From contig CAUJIV010000089.1 in assembly GCA_963205435.1 (NCBI GenBank), forward strand, positions 1 to 35,316: a DNA stretch of 35,316 bases. The letters are read 5' to 3'. The position numbers and the translations under genes are program-made. Position 1 is the first letter of the stretch. Every line of letters starts with the position of its first letter. Below the pieces are notes generated by a model. The model was given only the letters and a program-made list of their open reading frames with translations, did not search any database and was not told the DNA's origin. The stretch comes from Pseudomonadota bacterium (GTDB lineage: Bacteria; Pseudomonadota; Gammaproteobacteria; Burkholderiales; Rhodocyclaceae). Positions 27,279 to 34,837 of this stretch are shown here, piece by piece.

Positions 27279-28370
27279 ATGAGCCTCAAGTGCGGCATCG
27301 TCGGCCTGCCCAACGTCGGCAAGTCGACCCTCTTCAACGCCCTGACCAAGTCCGGCATCGCGGCGGAGAACTATCCCTTCTGCACCATCGAGCCGAATGT
27401 CGGCATCGTCGAGGTGCCCGATCCGCGGCTGGCGCAGCTGGCCGCCATCGTCCGGCCGCAGCGCGTGCAGAACGCCATCGTCGAGTTCGTCGACATCGCC
27501 GGCCTGGTCGCCGGCGCCAGCAAGGGCGAGGGCCTCGGCAACCAGTTCCTCGCCAACATCCGCGAGACCGACGCCATCGTGCACGTCGTGCGCTGCTTCC
27601 GCAACGAGAACATCGTGCACGTGGCCGGCGAAGTGAAGCCGCTGTCCGACATCGAGACCATCGACACCGAGCTGGCGCTGGCCGACCTGGCGACCGTGGA
27701 CAAGGCGCTGGCGCGCTACCGCAAGCCGGCCCAGGCCGGCGACAAGGAAGCGAAGCTGCTGGTGGCCGTGCTGGACAAGTGCGCCGCGCAACTGAACGAG
27801 GCGAAGCCGCTGCGCGCGCTCGACTGGTCGAAGGAAGAGCTGGCCTTGCTCAGGCCGCTCTGCCTGATCACCGCCAAGCCGGTACTCTACGCCGCCAACG
27901 TCGACGAGAACGGCTTCAGGGACAACCCGCTGCTGGCGGCGGTCGAGGCACGCGCGGCTGGTGAAGGGGCGCCGGTGGTGGCCTTCTGCGCCGCCCTCGA
28001 GGCCGAAATCGCCGATCTCGCCGAGGAGGACAAGGCGGTCTTCCTCGCCGACATGGGTCTACAGGAACCGGGGCTGAACCGCCTGATCCGCGCGGCCTAT
28101 CAACTGCTCGGCCTGCGCACCTACTTCACCGCCGGAGAGAAGGAAGTGCGCGCCTGGACCATCCACGCCGGCGACACGGCGCCGAAGGCGGCCGCCGTCA
28201 TCCACACCGATTTCGAGCGCGGCTTCATCCGCGCCGAGGTGATCGCCTTCGCCGACTTCCTCGCCTGCAAGGGCGAGGCCGGCGCGCGCGAGGCCGGCAA
28301 GATGCGCTTGGAGGGCAAGGACTACGTCGTGCAGGACGGCGACGTGGTGCACTTTCGCTTCAACGTCTGA
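27279..28370 (+). CDS. ychF: Redox-regulated ribosome-binding ATPase YchF
   Basis: YchF is an Obg-family P-loop ATPase that associates with ribosomes and is linked to stress responses. The 363-residue protein opens [20 protein letters not shown] with G1, followed by [11 protein letters not shown] (G2 region), [16 protein letters not shown] (G3), and NVDENG in place of the usual NKxD, the change that gives ATP preference. A helical insertion and a C-terminal TGS domain ([13 protein letters not shown] ... [16 protein letters not shown]) complete the fold. GGAGACGAC precedes the ATG at 27279. It is the last gene of the rightward block and is followed by a strong terminator. Confidence 0.97.
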   Translation: MSLKCGIVGLPNVGKSTLFNALTKSGIAAENYPFCTIEPNVGIVEVPDPRLAQLAAIVRPQRVQNAIVEFVDIAGLVAGASKGEGLGNQFLANIRETDAIVHVVRCFRNENIVHVAGEVKPLSDIETIDTELALADLATVDKALARYRKPAQAGDKEAKLLVAVLDKCAAQLNEAKPLRALDWSKEELALLRPLCLITAKPVLYAANVDENGFRDNPLLAAVEARAAGEGAPVVAFCAALEAEIADLAEEDKAVFLADMGLQEPGLNRLIRAAYQLLGLRTYFTAGEKEVRAWTIHAGDTAPKAAAVIHTDFERGFIRAEVIAFADFLACKGEAGAREAGKMRLEGKDYVVQDGDVVHFRFNV

Positions 28371-28406
28371 GAGCGAGGCCGGTTTCGCCTTCCATCAGCC
28401 AAGAAC

Positions 28407-28436
28407 AAAAAAGCCGGGCATCGCCCGGCTTTTTTT
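28407..28436. terminator. Bidirectional terminator between ychF and YegP-like gene
   Basis: An A-run, GCCGGGC, loop ATC, GCCCGGC, then a run of seven to eight Ts. The A and T runs make it functional in both directions, closing the rightward ychF operon and the leftward DUF1508 gene, whose stop is at 28451. Confidence 0.93.
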
Positions 28437-28450
28437 GCGCCGCCAGCCGC

Positions 28451-28786
28451 TCAGGACTTGACGTCGACCACCGTCGCACCGGGAGCGTGCTTCTTCACCG
28501 AGGCGATGCCGTTGTCGCGCGCCGCGACGCTCTCATAGACTTCGCTGGTGCCGATGACCTGGCTGTTGGCGGCCTTGAGGTTGAACATGAACTTGCCGGA
28601 CTTGGTGTCCTTGCGCTCGTACCTCGCGTCGTCGGGGGCGTTCTTCTGCACCGAGGCGATGCCGTTCAGGCAGCTCGCCCTGGCCTTGTAGCCCTCGCTG
28701 GCGAGGATGGTCTGTCCGTTGCTGGCCTTGAGCCTGAACCTGAACTCCCCCTTCTTGTCCTTGTAGACTTCGAATTTTCCAGCCAT
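28451..28786 (-). CDS. YegP-like protein with two DUF1508 repeats
   Basis: A 111-residue cytoplasmic protein made of two tandem DUF1508 units of about 50 residues. Compare FEVYKDKKGEFRFRLKASNG ... NGIASVQKNAP with YERKDTKSGKFMFNLKAANS ... NGIASVKKHAP. Each unit contributes beta strands, and the repeated N-G-I-A-S-V helix is diagnostic. The molecular role of the family is not established. GGGAGGAG precedes the ATG at 28786. The leader is unusually structured and starts from an extended -10 element (28861-28869). The gene is monocistronic, with a terminator after it. Confidence 0.92.
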   Translation of the reverse strand: MAGKFEVYKDKKGEFRFRLKASNGQTILASEGYKARASCLNGIASVQKNAPDDARYERKDTKSGKFMFNLKAANSQVIGTSEVYESVAARDNGIASVKKHAPGATVVDVKS

Positions 28787-28821
28787 GAATCAGCTCCTCC
28801 CGAATGAATGGTTGCCGGTGT

Positions 28822-28838
28822 CCGCGGATCGTCCGCGG
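28822..28838 (-). other. Hairpin in the leader of the YegP-like gene
   Basis: CCGCGGA, loop of three, TCCGCGG: a perfect 7-bp stem in the 5' untranslated region. An outer inverted pair, TTGCCGGT (28812-28819) and ACCGGCAA (28855-28862), brackets it and reaches into the -10 element, so the outer pair could be an operator and the inner one an RNA hairpin. Confidence 0.45.
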
Positions 28839-28860
28839 TTTCGGGACGAGCCTGACCGGC

Positions 28861-28869
28861 AATATAGCA
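28861..28869 (-). promoter_or_regulatory. Extended -10 promoter of the YegP-like gene
   Basis: TGCTATATT on the - strand (TATATT at 28861-28866), an extended -10 close to consensus. Start of transcription is expected near 28854, giving a leader of about 68 bases. No convincing -35 is visible. Confidence 0.5.
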
Positions 28870-28944
28870 GGGTTCTCGCGGCGGGTTGATCAGACGGCGA
28901 TTGCCGGGGCCGCCGAGCCGGCGCGCGCGGGGCTATCATGGCGC

Positions 28945-29865
28945 ATGGCGCAACTGCCGCAACACGCGGTCTATCGCGGGCGCTTCGCGCCCTCGCCGAG
29001 CGGCCCGCTGCACTTCGGCTCGCTGGTGGCCGCGCTCGGCAGCTGCCTCGACGCGCGCGCCGCCGGCGGCGAATGGCTGCTGCGCATGGAAGACGTCGAC
29101 GCGCCGCGCAGCCAGCCCGGCGCCGCGCAGGCGATCCTGCGCGACCTCGAGGCGCTCGGCTTCGCGTGGGACGGCGAGGTGGCGTATCAGAGCCGGCGCG
29201 GCGAGCGCTACCAGGCGGCGCTCGACCGGCTGATTGGCGACGGCGCGGCGTTCCCCTGCGCCTGCAGCCGGCGCGAGGTGGCGGATTCGACGCTCGCCCA
29301 GGGGGGCGAGCCGCGCTATCCGGGCACCTGCCGTGACGGCCTGCCGCCGGGGCGCGAGGCGCGCGCCTGGCGGCTGCGGGTCGATCCGGGCACGGTGTGC
29401 TTCGACGATCTGCTGCAGGGGAGAATCTGCCAGAATGTGGCCGAGGCCGTGGGCGATTTCGTCGTGCGCCGCGCCGACGGCTGCTTCGCCTACCAGCTGG
29501 CGGTGGTGGTGGACGACGCCGAGCAGGGTATCAGCCATGTCGTGCGCGGCGCCGACCTGGCGGACTCGACGCCGCGGCAGATCCTGCTGCAACGGCGGCT
29601 CGGCTTGGCGACGCCGGCCTACCTGCACCTGCCGGCGGCGGTGAATGCGGCAGGCGAGAAATTGTCGAAGCAGACCGGCGCCGGGCCGATCGCCGGCATG
29701 CGCCCGCAGCGGGCGCTGGCGGCGGCGCTCGGCTTTCTCGGCCAGCCGCAGCCCCAAGGTCTGGAGGAGGCCAGACTCGACGAAATCTGGCGCTGGGCCA
29801 TCGCCCACTGGCGGCGCGAGGACATTCCCCGTTGCCGCAGCGCGGCGGCGCCGGACGGGTTCTGA
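28945..29865 (+). CDS. gluQ: Glutamyl-Q tRNA(Asp) synthetase
   Basis: GluQ attaches glutamate to queuosine at the wobble position of tRNA-Asp. The 306-residue protein is a truncated GluRS-like class I enzyme without the anticodon-binding domain. The HIGH-like motif is in [14 protein letters not shown] (14-26), zinc ligands in [10 protein letters not shown] and YPGTC, and the KMSKS-like motif is KLSKQTGA. I chose the ATG at 28945; an ATG seven bases earlier is out of frame. TATCAT (28934-28939) sits six bases before the start with no ribosome-binding site, so a leaderless transcript is possible. The CoA-binding protein gene follows 16 bp after. Confidence 0.95.
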   Translation: MAQLPQHAVYRGRFAPSPSGPLHFGSLVAALGSCLDARAAGGEWLLRMEDVDAPRSQPGAAQAILRDLEALGFAWDGEVAYQSRRGERYQAALDRLIGDGAAFPCACSRREVADSTLAQGGEPRYPGTCRDGLPPGREARAWRLRVDPGTVCFDDLLQGRICQNVAEAVGDFVVRRADGCFAYQLAVVVDDAEQGISHVVRGADLADSTPRQILLQRRLGLATPAYLHLPAAVNAAGEKLSKQTGAGPIAGMRPQRALAAALGFLGQPQPQGLEEARLDEIWRWAIAHWRREDIPRCRSAAAPDGF

Positions 29866-29881
29866 CGGGAGGAGGTGGAGC

Positions 29882-30364
29882 ATGATCGACGACATCGCGG
29901 GCTTGCGCCGCGTCCTGCGGGAGAACCGCGTCATCGCCGTGGTGGGCCTCTCGGCGAACTGGTACCGCCCCAGCTTCTTCGCCGCCAAGTACATGATCGA
30001 GCACGGCTACACGGTGATCCCGGTCAACCCCGCCTACGAGGAGGTGCTGGGACAGAAGTGCTATCCCTCGCTGCGCGAGGTGCCGCGGAAGGTGGACATC
30101 GTCGACTGCTTCCGCCGCGCCGAGGACATTCCCGCCATCGCCGAGGAGGCGATCGCCATCGGCGCGCGGGTGCTGTGGCTGCAGCTGGGCGTCATCAACC
30201 CCGAGGCGGCGCGCCAGGCAGAGGCCGCCGGGCTGGAGGTGGTGATGGACCGCTGCGTCAAGATCGAGCACGCCCGCCTCTTCGGCGGGCTCAACTGGTT
30301 CGGCGTCAACACCGGCGTCGTCGCCTCGCGGCGGCCGCCCTGTCCCGGAACCTCTCCCGGCTGA
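29882..30364 (+). CDS. CoA-binding (Rossmann-fold) protein, YccU-like
   Basis: A 160-residue protein of the succinyl-CoA-ligase-like CoA-binding fold. The N-terminal glycine-containing segment VIAVVGLSANWYRPSFFAAKYM (18-39) and IPVNPAYEEVLGQKCYPSL match YccU-type proteins, and VDIVDCFRRAEDIPAI and LWLQLGVINPEAARQAEAAG complete the fold. The physiological role is unknown; CoA binding is inferred from the family. A good GGAGG lies before the ATG at 29882. It follows gluQ closely and is convergent with clsB (31 bp apart). Confidence 0.9.
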   Translation: MIDDIAGLRRVLRENRVIAVVGLSANWYRPSFFAAKYMIEHGYTVIPVNPAYEEVLGQKCYPSLREVPRKVDIVDCFRRAEDIPAIAEEAIAIGARVLWLQLGVINPEAARQAEAAGLEVVMDRCVKIEHARLFGGLNWFGVNTGVVASRRPPCPGTSPG

Positions 30365-30395
30365 GGCGGCAGCCGGCGATCATGCCGTCATCGCC

Positions 30396-31550
30396 TCAAT
30401 GCGGGCCGCCCTGGCCGGCGATGGCGATCAGCAGCCGCACCAGCCGGTAGGCCAGCCGGCTCGCCAGCCGCTCCAGCCACGACTTGCGCTGCCAGTCCTC
30501 GCAGCTCAGCTCGCGCGCGCCGTCGCGCATGGCGGTATCGAGGCTCTGCCGCAGCTGCGCGGCGAAGCCGCGGTCGTCCACGAAGACATTGGCCTCGCGC
30601 GCCAGCAGCAGGCTGAAGGGGTCGATGTTGCTCGAGCCGACCGTCGCCCAGCAGCAGTCGATGACGGCCACCTTGGCGTGCAGGTAGCTACGGTGGTACT
30701 CGAAGATGCGGATGCCGGCCTGCAGCAGGCCCTCGTAGAGCGCCTGGGTGGCGTAGTGCTGCAGCAGGTACTCGACGCGGCCCTGCAGCAGGACGGTGAC
30801 GCGGACGCCGCGCGCCGCCGCGTCGAGCAACGCCCGGCGGAAGCGCCCGCCGGGCAGGAAGTAGGCGTTGGCGATGAGGATTTCCGAGCGGGCGCGGCCG
30901 ATCGCCTCGAGGTAGGCGTTCTCGATGTCGTGGCGGTGGCGCAGGTTGTCGCGGACGACGAAGGCGGCGCGCAGGCTGCCGCGGGAGTTCGCCGAGACCG
31001 GCGCCGACGGGCGGAAGCCGCGCCGCAGCCGCGTCAGCGACACCAGCTGCCAGAGGCGCGCCATGCTGTGGTGGATCGGCGCCAGCAGCGGCCCCTCGAC
31101 GCGCACGGCGTAGTCGAAGCGCGGCGCCGCGGGTGCCGCCGGGTCGATGTCGTCGATGATGTTGATGCCGCCGACGAAGGCGACGCGGCTGTCGGCCAGC
31201 GCCAGCTTGCGGTGCAGGCGGCGCAGCCGTTCCCGGTGCAGGCGGAAGCGGGCGATCTCGGGCCGATAGACCAGCACGCCGGCGCCGGCCGCCTTCAGCC
31301 GGGGCGCCAGCGCGCGGGCGAAATCCGCCGCGCCGAAGCCGTCGACCAGCACCCGCACGACGACGCCGCGGCGGGCGGCGCGGCACAGCGCGTCGGCCAC
31401 CGCGGCGCCGACGGTGTCGTCCTCGAAGATGTAGGTCTCGAGCTGGAAGCTGTGCCGGGCGGCGTCGATCGCCGCGATCAGGGCGGGGAAGAAGTCGCCG
31501 CCGGTCTCGAGCAGGGTGATGGCGTTGCCGTCGAGATACTCGGCCCGCAT
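30396..31550 (-). CDS. clsB: Cardiolipin synthase B-type phospholipase D protein
   Basis: A 384-residue phospholipase-D-superfamily enzyme that joins phospholipids to make cardiolipin or related lipids at the inner membrane. Both HKD motifs are complete: HRKLALAD (113-120, followed by VAFVGGINI) and HAKVAVID (291-298, followed by TVGSSNIDPFSLLLAREANVF). There is no N-terminal transmembrane pair, which separates it from ClsA. It is preceded nine bases upstream by the EEP-family gene, the same pairing as ybhP-clsB (ybhO) in E. coli. Start at the ATG at 31550, with a GAGGG-type ribosome-binding site. ClsC-like activity cannot be excluded from sequence alone. Confidence 0.9.
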   Translation of the reverse strand: MRAEYLDGNAITLLETGGDFFPALIAAIDAARHSFQLETYIFEDDTVGAAVADALCRAARRGVVVRVLVDGFGAADFARALAPRLKAAGAGVLVYRPEIARFRLHRERLRRLHRKLALADSRVAFVGGINIIDDIDPAAPAAPRFDYAVRVEGPLLAPIHHSMARLWQLVSLTRLRRGFRPSAPVSANSRGSLRAAFVVRDNLRHRHDIENAYLEAIGRARSEILIANAYFLPGGRFRRALLDAAARGVRVTVLLQGRVEYLLQHYATQALYEGLLQAGIRIFEYHRSYLHAKVAVIDCCWATVGSSNIDPFSLLLAREANVFVDDRGFAAQLRQSLDTAMRDGARELSCEDWQRKSWLERLASRLAYRLVRLLIAIAGQGGPH

Positions 31551-31559
31551 CGCCGGCCC

Positions 31560-32369
31560 TCAGGCCAGCGCCAGATGGGCCGACAGGGCGGCGTGGTCCG
31601 AGATGCGCGACCAGGGACGGCCGAAATGCACCTCGCTGCGCTCGATGGAAAAGCCGCGCACGTAGATGCGGTCGAGGCGGAACATCGGCAGCTTGGCCGG
31701 AAAGCTGCGCGCCGGCTGGCCGTTGATGCCGCCGAACACCTCGACCAGGCCGAGCCGCTCGGCGATCAGGTTGCCGGCGCGATTGTGCCAGTCGTTGAAG
31801 TCGCCGGCGATGATGAGCGGCGTGTCGGCGTCGCCGAGGGCTTCCATGCGCTCGGCCAGCGCCAGCATCTGCCGCCGGCGCGCCGCGGCGGTGAGGCCGA
31901 GATGCACGCAGACGCAATGCAGGGGCTGTCGCCAGCCGGGCACGGAGATCTGCGTGTGCAGCAGGCCGCGCCGCTCGAAGCGCAGCTCGGAGATGTCCTC
32001 GTTGTGCGAGGAGAGGATGGGAAAGCGGGAGAGAACGGCGTTGCCGTGGTGACCGTGATCGTAGATGGCGTTGCCGCCGTAGGCGGTGTCGGTCCACACG
32101 CCCTCGGCGAGGAAGTCGTGCTGGCCGCTCTCCGGCCAGTCGCTGCGGCGCTCGGCATGGCGGGCATGCAGCCCCTGCACCTCCTGCAGGAAGACGATGT
32201 CCGGGTTGAGGCCGTGCAGGCGGTCGCGCAGCTCGTGGATCATCATGCGCGCCTTGAACTGCGAGAAGCCCTTGTGGATGTTGTAGGTGCAGATGTGCAG
32301 CTTGCGCACGGCGGCCTTCTGCCGCGCGGGGGCGGCCTTGCTGCGGCGGGTGACGGCGGGCTTGACCAC
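31560..32369 (-). CDS. Endonuclease/exonuclease/phosphatase (EEP) family protein
   Basis: A protein of about 269 residues of the DNase I/exonuclease III-like EEP superfamily, which hydrolyses phosphodiesters or phosphomonoesters with a divalent metal. Motifs: TYNIHKG (28-34), the catalytic Glu in LQEVQ (61-65), CVHLGL, GDFNDW and SDHAALS near the C-terminus. It resembles YbhP of E. coli, which also precedes a cardiolipin synthase B gene. A lipid-related phosphatase or phosphodiesterase role is therefore plausible but unproven. The start is uncertain: I chose the GTG at 32369, eight bases after the nadA stop. The frame stays open for a long way upstream, but that region is antisense to nadA and the CDF gene. 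A basic N-terminal stretch precedes the fold. Confidence 0.88.
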   Translation of the reverse strand: MVKPAVTRRSKAAPARQKAAVRKLHICTYNIHKGFSQFKARMMIHELRDRLHGLNPDIVFLQEVQGLHARHAERRSDWPESGQHDFLAEGVWTDTAYGGNAIYDHGHHGNAVLSRFPILSSHNEDISELRFERRGLLHTQISVPGWRQPLHCVCVHLGLTAAARRRQMLALAERMEALGDADTPLIIAGDFNDWHNRAGNLIAERLGLVEVFGGINGQPARSFPAKLPMFRLDRIYVRGFSIERSEVHFGRPWSRISDHAALSAHLALA

Positions 32370-32377
32370 GCTGCGGC

Positions 32378-33475
32378 TCAGGACACCGCCAGCATGCGGT
32401 CGAGGGCCAGCCGCGCCAGTCGCGCCTCGTGCGGCGGCACCGAGATGCGGTTGACGACCTTGCCTTCGGCGAGGTTTTCCAGGCACCAGGCCAGGTGCTG
32501 CGGGTCGATGCGGCCCATGAACGAGCACATGCAGACCATCGGCGACATGAACTGGACGATCTTGCCTTCGGCGCGGACTTCCTCGGCCAGCCGGCTGACC
32601 AGGTTCAGCTCGGTGCCGACCAGCCAGCGCGTGTTGGCCGGCGCCGCCTTGATGGTCTTGATGATGTATTCGGTCGAGCCGACATAGTCGGAGTGCAGGC
32701 AGACCTCGAAGCTGGTCTCCGGGTGGGAGATGACGAAGCCGTCCGGATGCTCCTTGCGCCACTTCTCGATGTGGCCGGGCTGGAACATCTGGTGCACCGA
32801 GCAGTGGCCGGCCCAGAGCAGGATGCGGGCGCGGCGGATCTCGTCGTCGCTGAGCCCGCCGTTCACCAGGTCGGGGTTCCAGACCACCATTTCCTCGAGA
32901 GGGATGCCCATCTTGTGGCCGCTCCAGCGGCCAAGGTGCTGGTCGGGGAAGAATAGCACCTTCTCGCGACGGGCGAAGGCCCACTCGAGGATGGCGGTGG
33001 CGTTGCTCGAGGTGCACACGATGCCGCCGTGTTCGCCGCAGAAGGCCTTCAGGTCGGCGGCCGAGTTGATGTAGGTGACCGGCGTGACCTTCGACTCGAC
33101 GCCGCCGAGGACGGCGTCCAACTCGCGCCAGGCGCGGCCGACCTTGGCGAGGTTGGCCATGTCGGCCATCGAGCAGCCGGCGGCCAGGTCGGGCAGGATG
33201 GAAATCTGCTCGGGCTTGGACAGGATGTCGGCCACCTCGGCCATGAAGTGCACGCCGCAGAAGACGATGAACTCGGCGTCGCTCTGGGCGGCCAGGCGCG
33301 AGAGCTTGAGCGAGTCGCCGGTGAGGTCGGCGTGGCGATAGACGTCGGCGCGCTGGTAATGGTGACAGAGGATGACGAGGCGGTCGCCGAGCCGCTGGCG
33401 GGCGGCGACGATGCGCTCGCGCGCCTCGTCGTCGGCGAGGGCGTTGAACTGGTCGAAGCGGATGGCGGCTTCCAT
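32378..33475 (-). CDS. nadA: Quinolinate synthase
   Basis: NadA condenses iminoaspartate and dihydroxyacetone phosphate to quinolinate in NAD synthesis, using an oxygen-sensitive [4Fe-4S] cluster. The protein of about 365 residues shows three candidate cluster ligands in FCGVHFMAEVA, VCTSSNA and CMCSFMGRIDP, spaced as in NadA, plus the substrate segment LCHHYQRADVY near the N-terminus and ISHPETSFEV. I chose the ATG at 33475 (MEAAIRFDQ). An upstream ATG at 33544 lies inside a likely -10 promoter element (33535-33543) and would add 23 atypical residues. It heads a leftward run with the EEP gene and clsB, and is divergent from the CDF gene. Confidence 0.96.
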   Translation of the reverse strand: MEAAIRFDQFNALADDEARERIVAARQRLGDRLVILCHHYQRADVYRHADLTGDSLKLSRLAAQSDAEFIVFCGVHFMAEVADILSKPEQISILPDLAAGCSMADMANLAKVGRAWRELDAVLGGVESKVTPVTYINSAADLKAFCGEHGGIVCTSSNATAILEWAFARREKVLFFPDQHLGRWSGHKMGIPLEEMVVWNPDLVNGGLSDDEIRRARILLWAGHCSVHQMFQPGHIEKWRKEHPDGFVISHPETSFEVCLHSDYVGSTEYIIKTIKAAPANTRWLVGTELNLVSRLAEEVRAEGKIVQFMSPMVCMCSFMGRIDPQHLAWCLENLAEGKVVNRISVPPHEARLARLALDRMLAVS

Positions 33476-33534
33476 GGGCTGGGGGTCGGGCGGTTCCGGC
33501 GGGAGGATTGAACGAAGGATTCTTCTGACGCCGG

Positions 33535-33543
33535 ATTTTAGCA
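33535..33543 (-). promoter_or_regulatory. Extended -10 promoter of nadA
   Basis: TGCTAAAAT on the - strand (TAAAAT at 33535-33540). Transcription should begin near 33528, about 53 bases upstream of the chosen ATG. No good -35 is seen. The motif overlaps the alternative upstream ATG, which argues against that start. Confidence 0.5.
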
Positions 33544-33587
33544 TTCGTTCCCCGGCGCCCGGATTTCCCCGATCCGGCCGCGCCGAT

Positions 33588-33593
33588 TAGAAT
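33588..33593 (+). promoter_or_regulatory. Candidate -10 for a leaderless CDF transporter mRNA
   Basis: TAGAAT ends six bases before the ATG at 33600, the spacing at which transcription itself normally starts. No ribosome-binding site lies between. The transcript may therefore begin at or next to the start codon. No -35 is evident. Confidence 0.35.
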
Positions 33594-33599
33594 GGCGGC

Positions 33600-34787
33600 A
33601 TGAGCAGGATCGAAGCAGGCTCGGGCGAGGCGGCCGGCCGCCCCGATGCCGCGGCGCGCGCCCGAGAGGCGAGCCGCGCCACCTGGATCTCCGCCGTCCT
33701 CAACCTGGCGCTGACCGTCGCCCAGCTGATTGCCGGCTGGCTGGCGCATTCCCAGTCGCTGGTCGCGCACGGCCTGCATTCCTTCTCCGACCTGCTGTCG
33801 GACTTCCTCGTGCTCTATGCCAATCGCCGGGGCAGCCATCCGGCCGACCGCGAGCATCCTTACGGCCACGCCCGCGTCGAGACGGCGGCCACGCTGATTC
33901 TCGGCGCCTCGCTGGCGCTGGTCGGTTTCGGCATCCTCTGGCAGGCGGCGCTGCGCCTGCAGGCGGTGGCCGAATTGCCGCAGGTCGAGCTGCTGGCGCT
34001 TTGGGTGGCCCTCATCACCGCCGCCGCCAAGGAGGCGCTGTTCCGCTACCTGCGGCGGGTGGCGCGGCGCCTGCGCTCGCCGCTGCTCAGCGCGAATGCC
34101 TGGCACACGCGCGCCGACGCCGCCTCGGCCCTGGTGGTGGTGGCCGGCATCGCCGGCGCCCTCATGGGCTGGCTGTTCCTCGACCTGCTGGCGGCGGCGG
34201 CCATGGGCTTCATGATCCTGCGCATGGGGCTCAGGCTGGCGTGGGACTCGCTGCAGGAGCTGATCGACACCGGCCTCGACGGCAAGGAGGTCGAGGCCAT
34301 TGCGCGCACCCTGCGGAACACCCCGGGCGTGCGCGGCCTGCACGAGTTGCGCAGCCGGCGCATGGCGCACCAGGCGCTGGTCGACGCGCACCTGCTGGTC
34401 GATCCGCGCATCAGCGTCTCCGAGGGCCATCGCCTGGGCGAACGCGCCCGCCAGCGCGTGCTGGCCGCGCATCCCGACGTGGCGGACGTGCTGGTGCACA
34501 TCGACGCCGAAGAGGACGAGGAGCGGATGGCGGGCGGCATCGAGCTGCCCGACCGAGCCGTGCTGATGGCGCGCCTGGTCGCCCTGCTCGGCGAGGAGGC
34601 CGGCGGCATCGAGCGGGTGGTTTTCCATTACCTCGGCAACCGGGTCGAAGCCGAGGCCTTCCTGCCGCCCGAGGCCTGCCGCGACGCCGCCCGCATCGCC
34701 CGCCTCGAGGCGCGCATCACCGGGAAACTGGTGGGCGATCCCGTTTTTCGCGGCGTCAGCCTGAACTGCAGGCTGGCGCCAAGATAG
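33600..34787 (+). CDS. Cation diffusion facilitator transporter with extended C-terminus
   Basis: A 395-residue inner-membrane metal/proton antiporter of the CDF family, expected to export Zn, Fe, Co or similar ions. Six transmembrane helices span about 28-210. The transport site is HSFSD in TM2 (H60 and D64) and HTRAD in TM5 (H169 and D173). H-x3-D at both sites points to zinc-type proteins rather than the D-x3-D of FieF in TM2. The first cytoplasmic beta-alpha-beta domain (about 229-302) is normal, but a second segment (about 317-392) repeats its pattern, so the protein is roughly 95 residues longer than FieF. The ATG at 33600 lacks a ribosome-binding site. Metal specificity is inferred. 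Confidence 0.92.
   Translation: MSRIEAGSGEAAGRPDAAARAREASRATWISAVLNLALTVAQLIAGWLAHSQSLVAHGLHSFSDLLSDFLVLYANRRGSHPADREHPYGHARVETAATLILGASLALVGFGILWQAALRLQAVAELPQVELLALWVALITAAAKEALFRYLRRVARRLRSPLLSANAWHTRADAASALVVVAGIAGALMGWLFLDLLAAAAMGFMILRMGLRLAWDSLQELIDTGLDGKEVEAIARTLRNTPGVRGLHELRSRRMAHQALVDAHLLVDPRISVSEGHRLGERARQRVLAAHPDVADVLVHIDAEEDEERMAGGIELPDRAVLMARLVALLGEEAGGIERVVFHYLGNRVEAEAFLPPEACRDAARIARLEARITGKLVGDPVFRGVSLNCRLAPR
34752..34780 (+). other. Strong hairpin at the 3' end of the CDF gene
   Basis: GGCGTCAGCCTG, loop AACTG, CAGGCTGGCGCC: a 12-bp stem with one G-U pair, ending five bases before the stop codon of the CDF gene. It could weaken read-through from that gene into glnA. It is coding sequence, so chance symmetry is possible. 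Confidence 0.4.
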
Positions 34788-34789
34788 AA
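34761..34789 (+). promoter_or_regulatory. Weak candidate promoter upstream of glnA
   Basis: CTGAAC (34761-34766), 18 bases, TAGAAT (34785-34789 region), about 48 bases before the glnA ATG and partly inside the CDF gene. The -35 matches at four of six positions and overlaps the hairpin described separately. I searched for a sigma-54 type TGGCAC-N5-TTGCA element, expected for many glnA genes, and did not find one. Confidence 0.3.
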
Positions 34790-34837
34790 TACGCCCATCC
34801 GCCATCGGCGAGCCCATTCCTCAGGAGAGCAAACGCG

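Noticed and set aside
31560-34817. A 1085-codon frame on the - strand extending upstream of the EEP gene across nadA and the CDF gene.
   Set aside because: The upstream part is antisense or out of frame to nadA and the CDF gene, which have full family motifs. High GC content opens long false frames; only the last 269 codons are real.
34788-34837. Sigma-54 promoter expected upstream of glnA.
   Set aside because: No TGGCAC-N5-TTGCA-like element is found in the gap or the 3' end of the CDF gene.
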